From: an uncultured Alphaproteobacteria bacterium
Lineage (GTDB): Bacteria; Pseudomonadota; Alphaproteobacteria; RF32; CAG-239
Assembly: GCA_910577095.1 (NCBI GenBank)
Contig: CAJTLY010000014.1
Location: forward strand, 1-53,069
Reading direction: 5' to 3'
Length of the DNA: 53,069 nucleotides
In this document: one piece after another, positions 32,579 to 40,075 of the stretch
Layout of the letters: each line of letters starts with the position of its first letter
Position numbering within the stretch: position 1 is the stretch's first letter
The notes under the pieces: generated by a model
The model's database searches: none
Told to the model about the DNA's origin: nothing
Seen by the model: only the letters and a program-made list of their open reading frames with translations
Program-made: the position numbers and the translations under genes

Positions 32579-32797
32579 ATGGTAAATTATAATGAAAATG
32601 CTATCAGAGAAGCAGCCTATTACATCTGGCAAAACGCCGGCTGTCCTCAAGGGCAGGATGAAAAATTCTGGTCGATGGCGATTGAACAGTTAAATGCTTC
32701 GGCACCTTGCTGTTCTAAGTCTTCTGCCGGGAAATCAGCTTCCTGCAAATCTGCTTCCGCGAAAAAAGCAGCCCCGAAAAAAACCGTAAAAAAATAA
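32579..32797 (+). CDS. DUF2934 protein, 72 residues
   Basis: The N-terminal half (IREAAYYIWQNAGCPQGQDEKFWSMAIEQL, residues about 9-38) matches the small helical DUF2934 domain: IRE-AY-IW, G-P-G-D, then a W-containing helix. The C-terminal 30 residues are a low-complexity Lys/Ala/Ser tail with four Cys, possibly nucleic-acid or metal binding. The family has no firm biochemical role. The ATG at 32579 follows GGAGTAAGTT and an AT-rich promoter; a terminator follows at 32824. It is monocistronic and divergent from glgB, and the shared intergenic region carries a 13-bp direct repeat. Confidence 0.75.
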   Translation: MVNYNENAIREAAYYIWQNAGCPQGQDEKFWSMAIEQLNASAPCCSKSSAGKSASCKSASAKKAAPKKTVKK

Positions 32798-32823
32798 GTT
32801 TGTTTCAGGACACTTTAGAAGTT

Positions 32824-32853
32824 TAAAACCTCTCTTTTAAGAGAGGTTTTATT
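32824..32853 (+). terminator. Intrinsic terminator
   Basis: AAACCTCTCTT and AAGAGAGGTTT arms are followed by TATTTTAT. On the minus strand it may also end the TPR-methyltransferase transcript. Confidence 0.8.
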
Positions 32854-32884
32854 TTATCGGAATCCGATGCGGCAGGCTTCAAAA

Positions 32885-34393
32885 TCAAGGCTTGCGCGCC
32901 ATCACGATCCAGCCCCACACTTCGGTTTCGCCTTCGTTGCGCAAACGGACACGATTGAGTTTCTCAATGATAAAACCGCGTTTTTTCAGTCCCTCTTCCA
33001 CATATTTGCGGCTATGCAGAAAACGGCCAGAGAGGTGCAGGAAATAATCGTCCTGATTATAAGAGTTCTCGCTGACGCTGAACAAAACGCGACCGCCCGG
33101 TTTCAAGGCGTCAAACAGCAAAATAAACAGACTGCCCAATTCGCCGAAATAAGTAAAAACGTCGGCGGCATTTATCAAATCGTAACTGTTCTCGCGGGCA
33201 GACAAAAACTTGTTCAGATCCTGATTAATCAAACGGGTATATAATTTTTTGCGCTTGGCAACTTCAAGCATTTTTTCCGAGATGTCCACCCCGTCCAACC
33301 CGCGAAAAGCGGCATATTTTTTGAGATACGCACCGCACAGCCCGGTACCGCATCCGGCATCGAGAATCCGCATTTTTTTCAGCTTGACGTTTTTGGACAA
33401 AGCATCCAGCGACTGTTCCATTAAGCTTGGAACCGCATAATCCAAACCTTCCAGAACTTCTTCAAAATCGTCGGCAAACACGTCAAAAATATCACGAATA
33501 TAACCGCTGTTGATCTGACTGACCTGACCGGCATTGATCATCGCATTTCCCATATGCCGCGCCACCGGATGATCGGGATATTTTTCCATCCACTTGCGGG
33601 CATAAGACAACACATCGGTTCCCGGACTTTCGACCGCCACTTCATACAGCAGATAGCCGAAATTTATCTGCTGTTCGTTTTCGCCTTTCGAAAGCGTTAC
33701 CGCACGCCAGCCCATTTCCAGCGCCCGTTCGTATTCTTTTTTTTGTTGGAAAGCCTGCGACAAAAGGTTGCAAAGCCAAAAATCCTTTGGGTTTTTCCGG
33801 TACAGCGCCGCCAAAACCAGAATAGCTTCGTCAAAACGCCCCAACTCCACACATATGTTGGCCAACAACGATTGAGCTTCCTCTGAATCCGGATAAGATT
33901 GGACCGTCCGTTTGGCATAAAAATACGCGGTATTAAAATCGCGGCGTTCATAATAGACCGAAGCGGCATTCAAAACCGCCGTATAAAAATCGCGCTGAAC
34001 GTCCATGGCCTGATGATAATATCTTAAAGCGGCATTATAGTCTTTTTTGCGATACTTGAGATTCCCCAGCACCGAAAGCGCCGCCATGTTGACAGAGTTA
34101 ATTTTCAGGGCTTTGGCGGCATAAGTTTTGGCTTCGGCATAGTTGTGCATTTCATAGAAAATAATTGCCAGATTGGCCGCCGCAATATCCGACTTTTTAT
34201 TTGCGCGCAACGCTTTGCGATAATATTTGACCGCTTCGTCCTTTTGCCCCAGGCCGTCATAGCAGTTGGCAATATAAATCAGAACATCCTCACGTTTGGG
34301 CGCTTCGGCCTCCAGCTTCAAAAAAGAGCGCAGCGCTGCCGCAAAATTTCTGCTCTCATAATAAGCAACCGCTTTTTCTTCCGTTTGTTGCAA
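32885..34393 (-). CDS. TPR-repeat protein fused to a class I methyltransferase
   Basis: The 502-residue product has two parts. Residues about 1-260 are tandem tetratricopeptide repeats (for example AVKYYRKALRANKKSDIAAANLAIIFYEM, one 34-residue unit by position). Residues about 320-500 are a SAM-dependent methyltransferase with the glycine-rich motif I ILDAGCGTGLCGAYL, the acidic motif GLDGVDISEKML and motif IV region DLINAADVFTYFG. The TPR part probably binds a protein substrate; the substrate is unknown. The start is TTG at 34393 with GGAGG 7 bases before it. There are no signals for export. It is a single-gene unit divergent from tRNA-Leu. Confidence 0.8.
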   Translation of the reverse strand: MQQTEEKAVAYYESRNFAAALRSFLKLEAEAPKREDVLIYIANCYDGLGQKDEAVKYYRKALRANKKSDIAAANLAIIFYEMHNYAEAKTYAAKALKINSVNMAALSVLGNLKYRKKDYNAALRYYHQAMDVQRDFYTAVLNAASVYYERRDFNTAYFYAKRTVQSYPDSEEAQSLLANICVELGRFDEAILVLAALYRKNPKDFWLCNLLSQAFQQKKEYERALEMGWRAVTLSKGENEQQINFGYLLYEVAVESPGTDVLSYARKWMEKYPDHPVARHMGNAMINAGQVSQINSGYIRDIFDVFADDFEEVLEGLDYAVPSLMEQSLDALSKNVKLKKMRILDAGCGTGLCGAYLKKYAAFRGLDGVDISEKMLEVAKRKKLYTRLINQDLNKFLSARENSYDLINAADVFTYFGELGSLFILLFDALKPGGRVLFSVSENSYNQDDYFLHLSGRFLHSRKYVEEGLKKRGFIIEKLNRVRLRNEGETEVWGWIVMARKP

Positions 34394-34455
34394 AACCAGT
34401 CCTCCGCTAAAATCGTCGTTATTTGCAAAAATAACAAACTTTAGTAAAAAAACTA

Positions 34456-34484
34456 TTGACGCTTTTAAAATAATCGGTTATTTA
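34456..34484 (+). promoter_or_regulatory. Promoter of tRNA-Leu
   Basis: TTGACG (34456-34461), 17 bases, TATTTA (34479-34484), 15 bases before the mature 5' end. Confidence 0.6.
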
Positions 34485-34499
34485 TTTGTTCGATTTCAC

Positions 34500-34585
34500 G
34501 GGGGTGTGGCGGAACTGGTAGACGCGCTAGACTCAAAATCTTGTTCCCACAAGGAGTGCCGGTTCGAGTCCGGCCACCCCTACCA
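34500..34585 (+). tRNA. tRNA-Leu(CAA)
   Basis: Full cloverleaf of 86 bases with an encoded CCA end. The acceptor GGGGGTG pairs with CACCCCT (one G-T pair), with A as discriminator. The D arm is TGGCGGAACTGGTAGACGCG, the anticodon loop CTCAAAA holds CAA, and a long variable arm typical of leucine tRNA (TTGTTCCCACAAGGAGT) is present. The T arm is GCCGG-TTCGAGT-CCGGC. It decodes UUG. Confidence 0.96.
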
Positions 34586-34588
34586 CTT

Positions 34589-34625
34589 AAAAAAGCCTTG
34601 ATTTACTTCAAGGCTTTTTGTTTTA
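34589..34625 (+). terminator. Intrinsic terminator after tRNA-Leu
   Basis: AAAAGCCTTGA and TCAAGGCTTTT arms, five-base loop region, then TGTTTTAT. Confidence 0.8.
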
Positions 34626-34783
34626 TCTCAAGGACATAAAACCACAACTGATATTATTGCAGATAAAACTCAGGAGAGCAATGGCCCGCTCCCCTTAAAA
34701 TTCAATTCTTGATTATCTGCCGGATTTTTGTCTTCTTTTCGCTCCGCCGCTTCGATTCAGGTCAGCATCACCGCGTAATACGG

Positions 34784-35479
34784 TCACATTCGGTCGTAAC
34801 TTTTGCAAAACTTTCGTTTTTGCTTGTTTAGCCATAAACGAAAACGCGCAGCAAAGGTGAGACGATACGCCGACAACATCCGGTTAAAGACCGAAACTTT
34901 GCCGATCCAAAATTGTTTGGGATCGCTGTTGGTGCCAAATTCCATCTCAACGACATCCATATCCGGCAATTGAACAAGATAATCGAATCCTCTTTTGCCG
35001 TTAACCAGATGCACATACAACAGCTTTATACTCTTACCGGGACAACATTCTTTCAGACGACTGCATAGGCGGTTAAGGGCGTGCGGATCGGCTTCAAACC
35101 GGCTGCAGTGCACAAACAGTATGCTGCGGGCTTTTTCCATCCTGTCAAACAGCCGTTTAATCCGACGGTCATATTTTTGCCGCACCTCCGCAAAATCCGC
35201 TCCCGGATGATCGTAAGCGAAATCGTGAACAAAAGTCATTCCGTTCGGCATCCGGAAACGATAATGACCTTTCCCGCTTTTCCCTTCAAAATCAGGCATC
35301 AGCCGATCTTGCGCCAGAAAGTCCTCAAATCCGTTTTCCAGAAAACCGGCAAACAGTTCCAACGTCACGTTCTCCAACCAATCAAACGGCAAAGTTTCGC
35401 CGTGCAAACCGGCTTTTCGCAAATGGTAACCGGTAACGCAGAAAGATCCCGCAGGAACAACCAAATCGAATTTTTGCAT
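34784..35479 (-). CDS. DUF1796 family protein (putative papain-like cysteine peptidase), paralogue 2
   Basis: The 231-residue product opens FDLVVPAGSFCVTGYHLRKAG then ETLPFDWL, the DUF1796 signature: a G-S-x-C motif near the N-terminus, a YHLRK-type segment and P-FDW. The middle KYDRRIKRLFDRMEKARSILFVHCSR and the YVHL segment also fit. ATG 35479 is chosen for GGAAG upstream; ATG 35494 is an alternative. The family is annotated as putative papain-like peptidases and often occurs in surface-polysaccharide or glycosyl contexts, but activity is not established. It lies 50 bases after its paralogue at 35530, with shared layout throughout, so the pair arose by tandem duplication. Confidence 0.75.
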   Translation of the reverse strand: MQKFDLVVPAGSFCVTGYHLRKAGLHGETLPFDWLENVTLELFAGFLENGFEDFLAQDRLMPDFEGKSGKGHYRFRMPNGMTFVHDFAYDHPGADFAEVRQKYDRRIKRLFDRMEKARSILFVHCSRFEADPHALNRLCSRLKECCPGKSIKLLYVHLVNGKRGFDYLVQLPDMDVVEMEFGTNSDPKQFWIGKVSVFNRMLSAYRLTFAARFRLWLNKQKRKFCKSYDRM

Positions 35480-35529
35480 ATTTACTTCCAACATCTGCCG
35501 CCGACACCGTCACCGGCCGGCAGAAAAAA

Positions 35530-36303
35530 TCATTTATACTCTTTGTACATCATCCTGAGTTTTTCCCGGACAGACCGGTTCGGTACCACGCTGCTTAAAG
35601 CATCCAGCAATTTGAACCCAAACTTTTTGAGGACGTCCCGGACACTTTTGCGCACTTTGTACAGCTTCAAAACCGCCTCCACATTCTTCTGGAAATATAC
35701 ATAGCTGGGAACCCCTTCTTCAAACTGAGCGGTTTTGTCTCTGTAACAATTATAACAGTCTATACATTCACCGATTTTTCTATGATCGAAACGACCTTTG
35801 TCTTCTTCCGTTTCCGCCAGATTAATAAACAACAGACGGTGATTCTTTCCCGGATACATTTTTCGCAACCTTTCAAAAGAAGCGGTTATTTCCTCGTCGG
35901 TCGGCAACACCTGCTGATCTTTGGCCTGAAAAACGTGTAAATACAAAATATCTTTGGAATCGTTGATGGTCTGATACAACCGCTTAATGCGGCGATCGTA
36001 CTTTTCGCGTATCAGCACATATTCCTCATCAAAACGTGAAATGTCTTTAAAGTCGTGCATAAATATGACATTGGTACGGATATTGATATAACCTATATTT
36101 TTCTTCGTATCTTTTTCGTATTTTTTCAGGTCTTCCTTTTCAAAAAAAGATTTAAAACCCGTTTCCAGAAAATCGACTGCCAACTCCAGCGAGATCGGCG
36201 TCACCCAGTCTAACGGCAGCGAACGGCTTCTTTTCTTGACACCCCTTAATGCTTGCGCTCCGGCGCAAAAACTTCCCACCGGAATAATTATATCAAATTT
36301 CAT
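35530..36303 (-). CDS. DUF1796 family protein, paralogue 1
   Basis: The 257-residue product opens MKFDIIIPVGSFCAGAQALRG then RSLPLDWVTPISLELAVDFLETGF, aligning block by block with the downstream paralogue (GSFC, LPxDW, LEL-FLE-GF, REKYDRRIKRL). Cys12 is the candidate nucleophile. Family-level function is only putative. ATG 36303 has AGGAGCTGAA directly before it and is preferred over the ATG 12 codons upstream. A promoter lies at 36392-36419. It is first of a two-gene unit with 34784-35479. Confidence 0.75.
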   Translation of the reverse strand: MKFDIIIPVGSFCAGAQALRGVKKRSRSLPLDWVTPISLELAVDFLETGFKSFFEKEDLKKYEKDTKKNIGYINIRTNVIFMHDFKDISRFDEEYVLIREKYDRRIKRLYQTINDSKDILYLHVFQAKDQQVLPTDEEITASFERLRKMYPGKNHRLLFINLAETEEDKGRFDHRKIGECIDCYNCYRDKTAQFEEGVPSYVYFQKNVEAVLKLYKVRKSVRDVLKKFGFKLLDALSSVVPNRSVREKLRMMYKEYK

Positions 36304-36391
36304 TTCAGCTCCTTTGAGACTATTTTGCATCTTCGTCACAAAACGTCATCCCCTCTTATTTAACATAAACCTCACGTAAAATCCGCCTTCA

Positions 36392-36419
36392 AATTAACGG
36401 TGTTTATTTTAACTGTCAA
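36392..36419 (-). promoter_or_regulatory. Promoter of the DUF1796 pair
   Basis: On the minus strand TTGACA (36419-36414), 16 bases, TTAATT (36397-36392). Confidence 0.45.
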
Positions 36420-36517
36420 TATGTTAGTGTTTTTTCGCAACCGACAAACCGCCCAATTGCCTGCTTCAAAATGACGTTTTCGAAGGCTTATTTTTATGCG
36501 AAAAGATCCGGCAGCGC

Positions 36518-37699
36518 TTAATTCAGCACTTTAACGATTTCACTTAACGGCACCAACCGCAAGTTGCGGCTTTGCAGCGTCGGCAACCAAACTTTAAGCG
36601 CCCTATAGGTTTGTTCTTTTGGGTGCCCGATCGCAATTGCATAACCGTTTTTGCGCGCAATTGTCTCAGTCTGATGCAGCTGGCGCATGATATAGTCGAA
36701 CTTGTCTTCGTTATCGAGAAAAATATTGCGCGAAACATAGCTGACGCCGTTTTGGGCGGCCGCATCTTCCGCCGCCGATTTGGCCGTCGTTTTAGAATCG
36801 AGGAAAAATAAATCGCGTTGTTTTAATTCCCGCATCACCGCGTTCATTCGCATCTCATCTTCGGTAAAACGGCTGCCCATATGATTGTTGACCCCGCGGA
36901 TATTCGAGAATTTATTCAACATCGCCTGCAAACCTGCCGTCACCTGTTTAGCGTCCATCTTCACCGTCAGCACGTCGGGAGAAACATTGATATTCGATTG
37001 CGGCTCCATCGGCAAATGAGCCATGATTTCATGCCCGGCCTCTTTGGCCGTCTGAATCTGCGGCTGCAACGCCGTTCCGTAAGTCAGAAAAGAGGAAGTC
37101 AAGGGATAATGCAGACTGCTGATCTTAGCGGTACGGCGATGGCTGATTCCCATATCGTCAATTACAATCGCAATCATCGGTTTAGGGCCGAAATACGGCG
37201 GTTTGCGCCCGACCACGATTTTGATGCCGTTGACTTTGGGATGGTTATTTTTGCTTACCGGAGAGTCAATAATATTTTCGGGCAATTTTTCTTCATAAAG
37301 GCCATAGGCTTCTTCCGCAGACAATTCTATGGCATCAATATGGGCAACCGCCTGCTCCCAGTTTGCGGCAATCGGTGCCGGCACGTCGGTTTCGACGGTT
37401 TCGACCGTCTTTTCCAGCTGAAAAATATTGTCTTCGCCAAATTCGTCAAATTCCAACGCCTGCCGAATATAACCGACGTCTTCCTCCGGCGTCGGCGCCG
37501 TTTTTGGGACTGAAATATTGTCTCCCGTTTCCGTTACAATGCGAATGCGAAAACCGTTCCGCATTTCCTGTACCAGCAAACCGGCCAACCCCGCCAGGAA
37601 AAACAGCAAAAGCGCCAAATTAACCGCAAGCAGCAGCCGTTTGCGCCAAAACGCAAACGGCTTTGATTTTGAAGATTTCTTTTTAGGCAGCCTTTTCAT
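36518..37699 (-). CDS. Divergent polysaccharide deacetylase family protein (YibQ-like)
   Basis: The 393-residue product has a short basic cytoplasmic start, one membrane anchor (about residues 21-43), a low-complexity periplasmic linker and a C-terminal NodB-like fold. The fold has PMIAIVIDDMG (first metal-binding Asp pair, about 180), the HEIMAHLPMEP helix-loop, GVNNHMGSRFT and FFLDSKTT. The family is related to polysaccharide deacetylases and acts in the periplasm, probably on cell-envelope glycan; its exact reaction is not established. The start codon lies two bases after the lysS stop, so translation depends on lysS readthrough coupling. I see no good ribosome binding site of its own. Confidence 0.85.
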   Translation of the reverse strand: MKRLPKKKSSKSKPFAFWRKRLLLAVNLALLLFFLAGLAGLLVQEMRNGFRIRIVTETGDNISVPKTAPTPEEDVGYIRQALEFDEFGEDNIFQLEKTVETVETDVPAPIAANWEQAVAHIDAIELSAEEAYGLYEEKLPENIIDSPVSKNNHPKVNGIKIVVGRKPPYFGPKPMIAIVIDDMGISHRRTAKISSLHYPLTSSFLTYGTALQPQIQTAKEAGHEIMAHLPMEPQSNINVSPDVLTVKMDAKQVTAGLQAMLNKFSNIRGVNNHMGSRFTEDEMRMNAVMRELKQRDLFFLDSKTTAKSAAEDAAAQNGVSYVSRNIFLDNEDKFDYIMRQLHQTETIARKNGYAIAIGHPKEQTYRALKVWLPTLQSRNLRLVPLSEIVKVLN

Positions 37700-37701
37700 A
37701 T

Positions 37702-39171
37702 TTATTTGTTGCGCAAAGTCGGAAAGGCAATCACGTCACGAATGGTTTCGGCACCGGTAAGAAGAATCGCCAAACGGTCAATTCCCATTCCCATGCCGCC
37801 GGTCGGCGGTAAGGCATTTTCCAGAGCGTTGACAAAATCTTCATCCAACATCTGAGCTTCGTCGTCCCCGGCTTCGCGTTCCGCACACTGAGCGTCGAAC
37901 CGTGCGCGCTGTTCCAGCGGGTTGGACAATTCCGAATAGGCGCAGCCCAACTCCATACCGCAGGCATAGGCGTCAAAATGCTCGACCAGTCGCGGATTTG
38001 AACGATGGGTTTTGGCCAGCGGCGAAACGTCCCGCGGCATATCCATCACCAGCACCGGCTGAATCAGATTGGCTTCCACTCTTTCGTCAAACACCAACTG
38101 CACCACTTTGCCCCAGTTAGAGCATTCGGAAGCGTCAATCCCGATCGATTTTGCCATTTCGCGGGCCTCTTCCGCCGTTTGCGCCGCCATCAGATCAATC
38201 CCGGCATATTCTTTAACCAGATCGACAATCGATTTGCGGGGGAACGGTTTTGAAACGTCAATCTCCACCCCGTTAAAAGTAAACGACGGCTTGCCGAGAA
38301 CCTGTTCGCAGACATAACGGATCAAATCGGGAATCAGTTGCGCCATATCGTTGTAATCGGCATAAGCCTGATAAGCTTCCAGCGCGGTAAATTCAGGGTT
38401 ATGCTTTTTATCCACCCCTTCGTTGCGGAAGTTGCGACCGATTTCGAATACCCGGTCAAAACCGCCGACCACCAGCCGTTTGAGATAAAGTTCCGGCGCA
38501 ATCCGCAAATACAGGTCACGGTCAAGAGCGTTATGATGCGTGACAAACGGTTTGGCGTTGGCACCGCCCATGATCGGATGCAGCATCGGCGTTTCAACTT
38601 CAAGAAAACCGTGTTCTTCGAAATAACGGCGGATCGCCGACGTAATGCGGCAACGCTTTTCAAAAATCTCGCGGCTGTCGTCGTTCATGATAAAATCAAC
38701 GTAACGCTGGCGATAGCGGGCTTCGATATCGGTAAGGCCGTGAAACTTTTCCGGCAGCGGCTGCAGCGCTTTGCCGATAATATCGAACTTTTCGGCCGCA
38801 ACCGACAATTCGCCGCGCGGAGTCCGGCGCACAAAACCCGAGACACCGACCAAATCGCCGACGTCCAGATTTTTCAGCAGTTCCAGTCCGGCTTCGTCAA
38901 GATGGCTCTTATGGCAGAAAACCTGAATTTTTCCGCTGACGTCTTTCAGATCGATGAACATGCCGCTGTTGCGGACCGCCATGGCGCGTCCGGCAACCGT
39001 TACCCGGTCTTCGGTATTTTCACCGGCGGCCAAATCTTTGTATTTTTCCTGCAAATCGGCAGCAAAGGCATCGGGTTTAAAACAATAAGGATACGGATTG
39101 TAACCCTTCTCGGTCAAATTATTGAGTTTTGCCAGTCGTGATTCTCTGTGAATGTTTGTTTCTGTTGCCAT
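37702..39171 (-). CDS. lysS: Lysyl-tRNA synthetase, class II
   Basis: LysRS attaches lysine to tRNA-Lys. The 489-residue product has the N-terminal OB-fold anticodon domain (VTVAGRAMAVRNSGMFIDLKD) and the class II core: motif 2 in FEIGRNFRNEGVDKKHNPEFTALEAYQAYADY and motif 3 in GMGMGIDRLAILLTG. Length and motifs are standard. A near-consensus minus-strand promoter lies at 39213-39241. It is followed directly by the YibQ-like gene and divergent from lexA. Confidence 0.97.
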   Translation of the reverse strand: MATETNIHRESRLAKLNNLTEKGYNPYPYCFKPDAFAADLQEKYKDLAAGENTEDRVTVAGRAMAVRNSGMFIDLKDVSGKIQVFCHKSHLDEAGLELLKNLDVGDLVGVSGFVRRTPRGELSVAAEKFDIIGKALQPLPEKFHGLTDIEARYRQRYVDFIMNDDSREIFEKRCRITSAIRRYFEEHGFLEVETPMLHPIMGGANAKPFVTHHNALDRDLYLRIAPELYLKRLVVGGFDRVFEIGRNFRNEGVDKKHNPEFTALEAYQAYADYNDMAQLIPDLIRYVCEQVLGKPSFTFNGVEIDVSKPFPRKSIVDLVKEYAGIDLMAAQTAEEAREMAKSIGIDASECSNWGKVVQLVFDERVEANLIQPVLVMDMPRDVSPLAKTHRSNPRLVEHFDAYACGMELGCAYSELSNPLEQRARFDAQCAEREAGDDEAQMLDEDFVNALENALPPTGGMGMGIDRLAILLTGAETIRDVIAFPTLRNK

Positions 39172-39212
39172 TTGTAAAATTCCTGTATGATGTTTTTACC
39201 ATGTTTTCCGAC

Positions 39213-39241
39213 ACTATAAACAATAGCGGTAAAATTTTCAA
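39213..39241 (-). promoter_or_regulatory. Promoter of lysS
   Basis: On the minus strand TTGAAA (39241-39236), 17 bases, TATAGT (39218-39213). Confidence 0.65.
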
Positions 39242-39253
39242 CCTAATAATTGC

Positions 39254-39282
39254 TTGACGGAGGCAAAGAACTAAAGTAGAAC
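39254..39282 (+). promoter_or_regulatory. lexA promoter with SOS box
   Basis: TTGACG (39254-39259) and TAGAAC (39277-39282) are 17 bases apart. GAACTAAAGTAGAAC (39268-39282) is a perfect GAAC-N7-GAAC, the alphaproteobacterial LexA operator, overlapping the -10 box. It predicts LexA autorepression. Confidence 0.8.
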
Positions 39283-39315
39283 ATACAGGAGACGACAACC
39301 TGAGGAAAGACGCCG

Positions 39316-39972
39316 ATGCTGACCCCCAAACAATACAAACTGCTGATGTTTATCGACAATTTTATCAAAGAAAACGGCTGTTGCCCTTCTTTCGAAGAAA
39401 TGAAGCAAGCCGTCGGCATCAAATCGAAATCGGGAATTCATGCCCTGATCGAAGAACTGATTGAACGCGATTTCGTAAAAAAGCTTCCTCACAAAGCACG
39501 GGCGTTGGAAGTTTTGCGGACGCCGCGTTTTAAACCGCGGGAAATCATCGAAGAAGAAAAAAAGATCCGGCAGGCGCTGCAGACCGCGGCGGTGCCGGTT
39601 CCGCTGTACGGCAAAATTGCGGCCGGCACGCCGATTGCCGCCATTGCCGACGAAAACGAAAGCATCACGGTGCCGCTCGAGATGGTCAGCCGCGGCAGTT
39701 TCTACGCTCTGACAGTCGAGGGAGAGTCGATGATCGAGGCCGGCATTATGGACGGTGACACCGCCATCATCCGCAAAGCCCAAACTGCCGAAAATGGACA
39801 AATCGTAGTGGCTTTGGTGGACGAATCGGAAGCCACGCTCAAAGTGTGGCAAAAGAAAAAAGACGAAGTCTGGCTCAAACCCTGCAATCCGGCTTACGAA
39901 ATCCGCAAGCTCGCACCTTCGCGCGTCAGGGTACAGGGAATTTTAAGCGGAATTCTGCGCCGTTACCGCTGA
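39316..39972 (+). CDS. lexA: SOS response repressor LexA
   Basis: LexA represses DNA-damage genes and cleaves itself when RecA filaments form. The 218-residue product has the N-terminal winged helix (LTPKQYKLLMFIDNFIKENGCCPSFEEMK, recognition part KSKSGIHALIEEL) and the C-terminal S24 peptidase domain. The Ala103-Gly104 cleavage site lies in GKIAAGTP, Ser138 in VEGESMIEAGI and Lys176 in EATLKVW. GAGGAAAG precedes the ATG. An SOS box in its promoter indicates autoregulation. It is divergent from lysS. All catalytic residues are intact. Confidence 0.96.
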   Translation: MLTPKQYKLLMFIDNFIKENGCCPSFEEMKQAVGIKSKSGIHALIEELIERDFVKKLPHKARALEVLRTPRFKPREIIEEEKKIRQALQTAAVPVPLYGKIAAGTPIAAIADENESITVPLEMVSRGSFYALTVEGESMIEAGIMDGDTAIIRKAQTAENGQIVVALVDESEATLKVWQKKKDEVWLKPCNPAYEIRKLAPSRVRVQGILSGILRRYR

Positions 39973-40015
39973 CATTTTTTTAATGCGCAGCCATCTTTTT
40001 TTGTCAAAAAACGCT

Positions 40016-40043
40016 TGCTTTTTTGTATAATCATGTTATGATA
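40016..40043 (+). promoter_or_regulatory. Promoter of the 710-residue gene
   Basis: TTGCTT (40016-40021), 16 bases, TATGAT (40038-40043). Confidence 0.5.
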
Positions 40044-40075
40044 TTTTTAATATTTCAGCTTATGCGGAGGATTTT

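Noticed and set aside
40001..40030. Possible palindrome copy before the 710-residue gene
   Set aside because: A6 and T6 arms surround a 7-base centre CGCTTGC with unmatched flanks; the sequence is better explained by the promoter.
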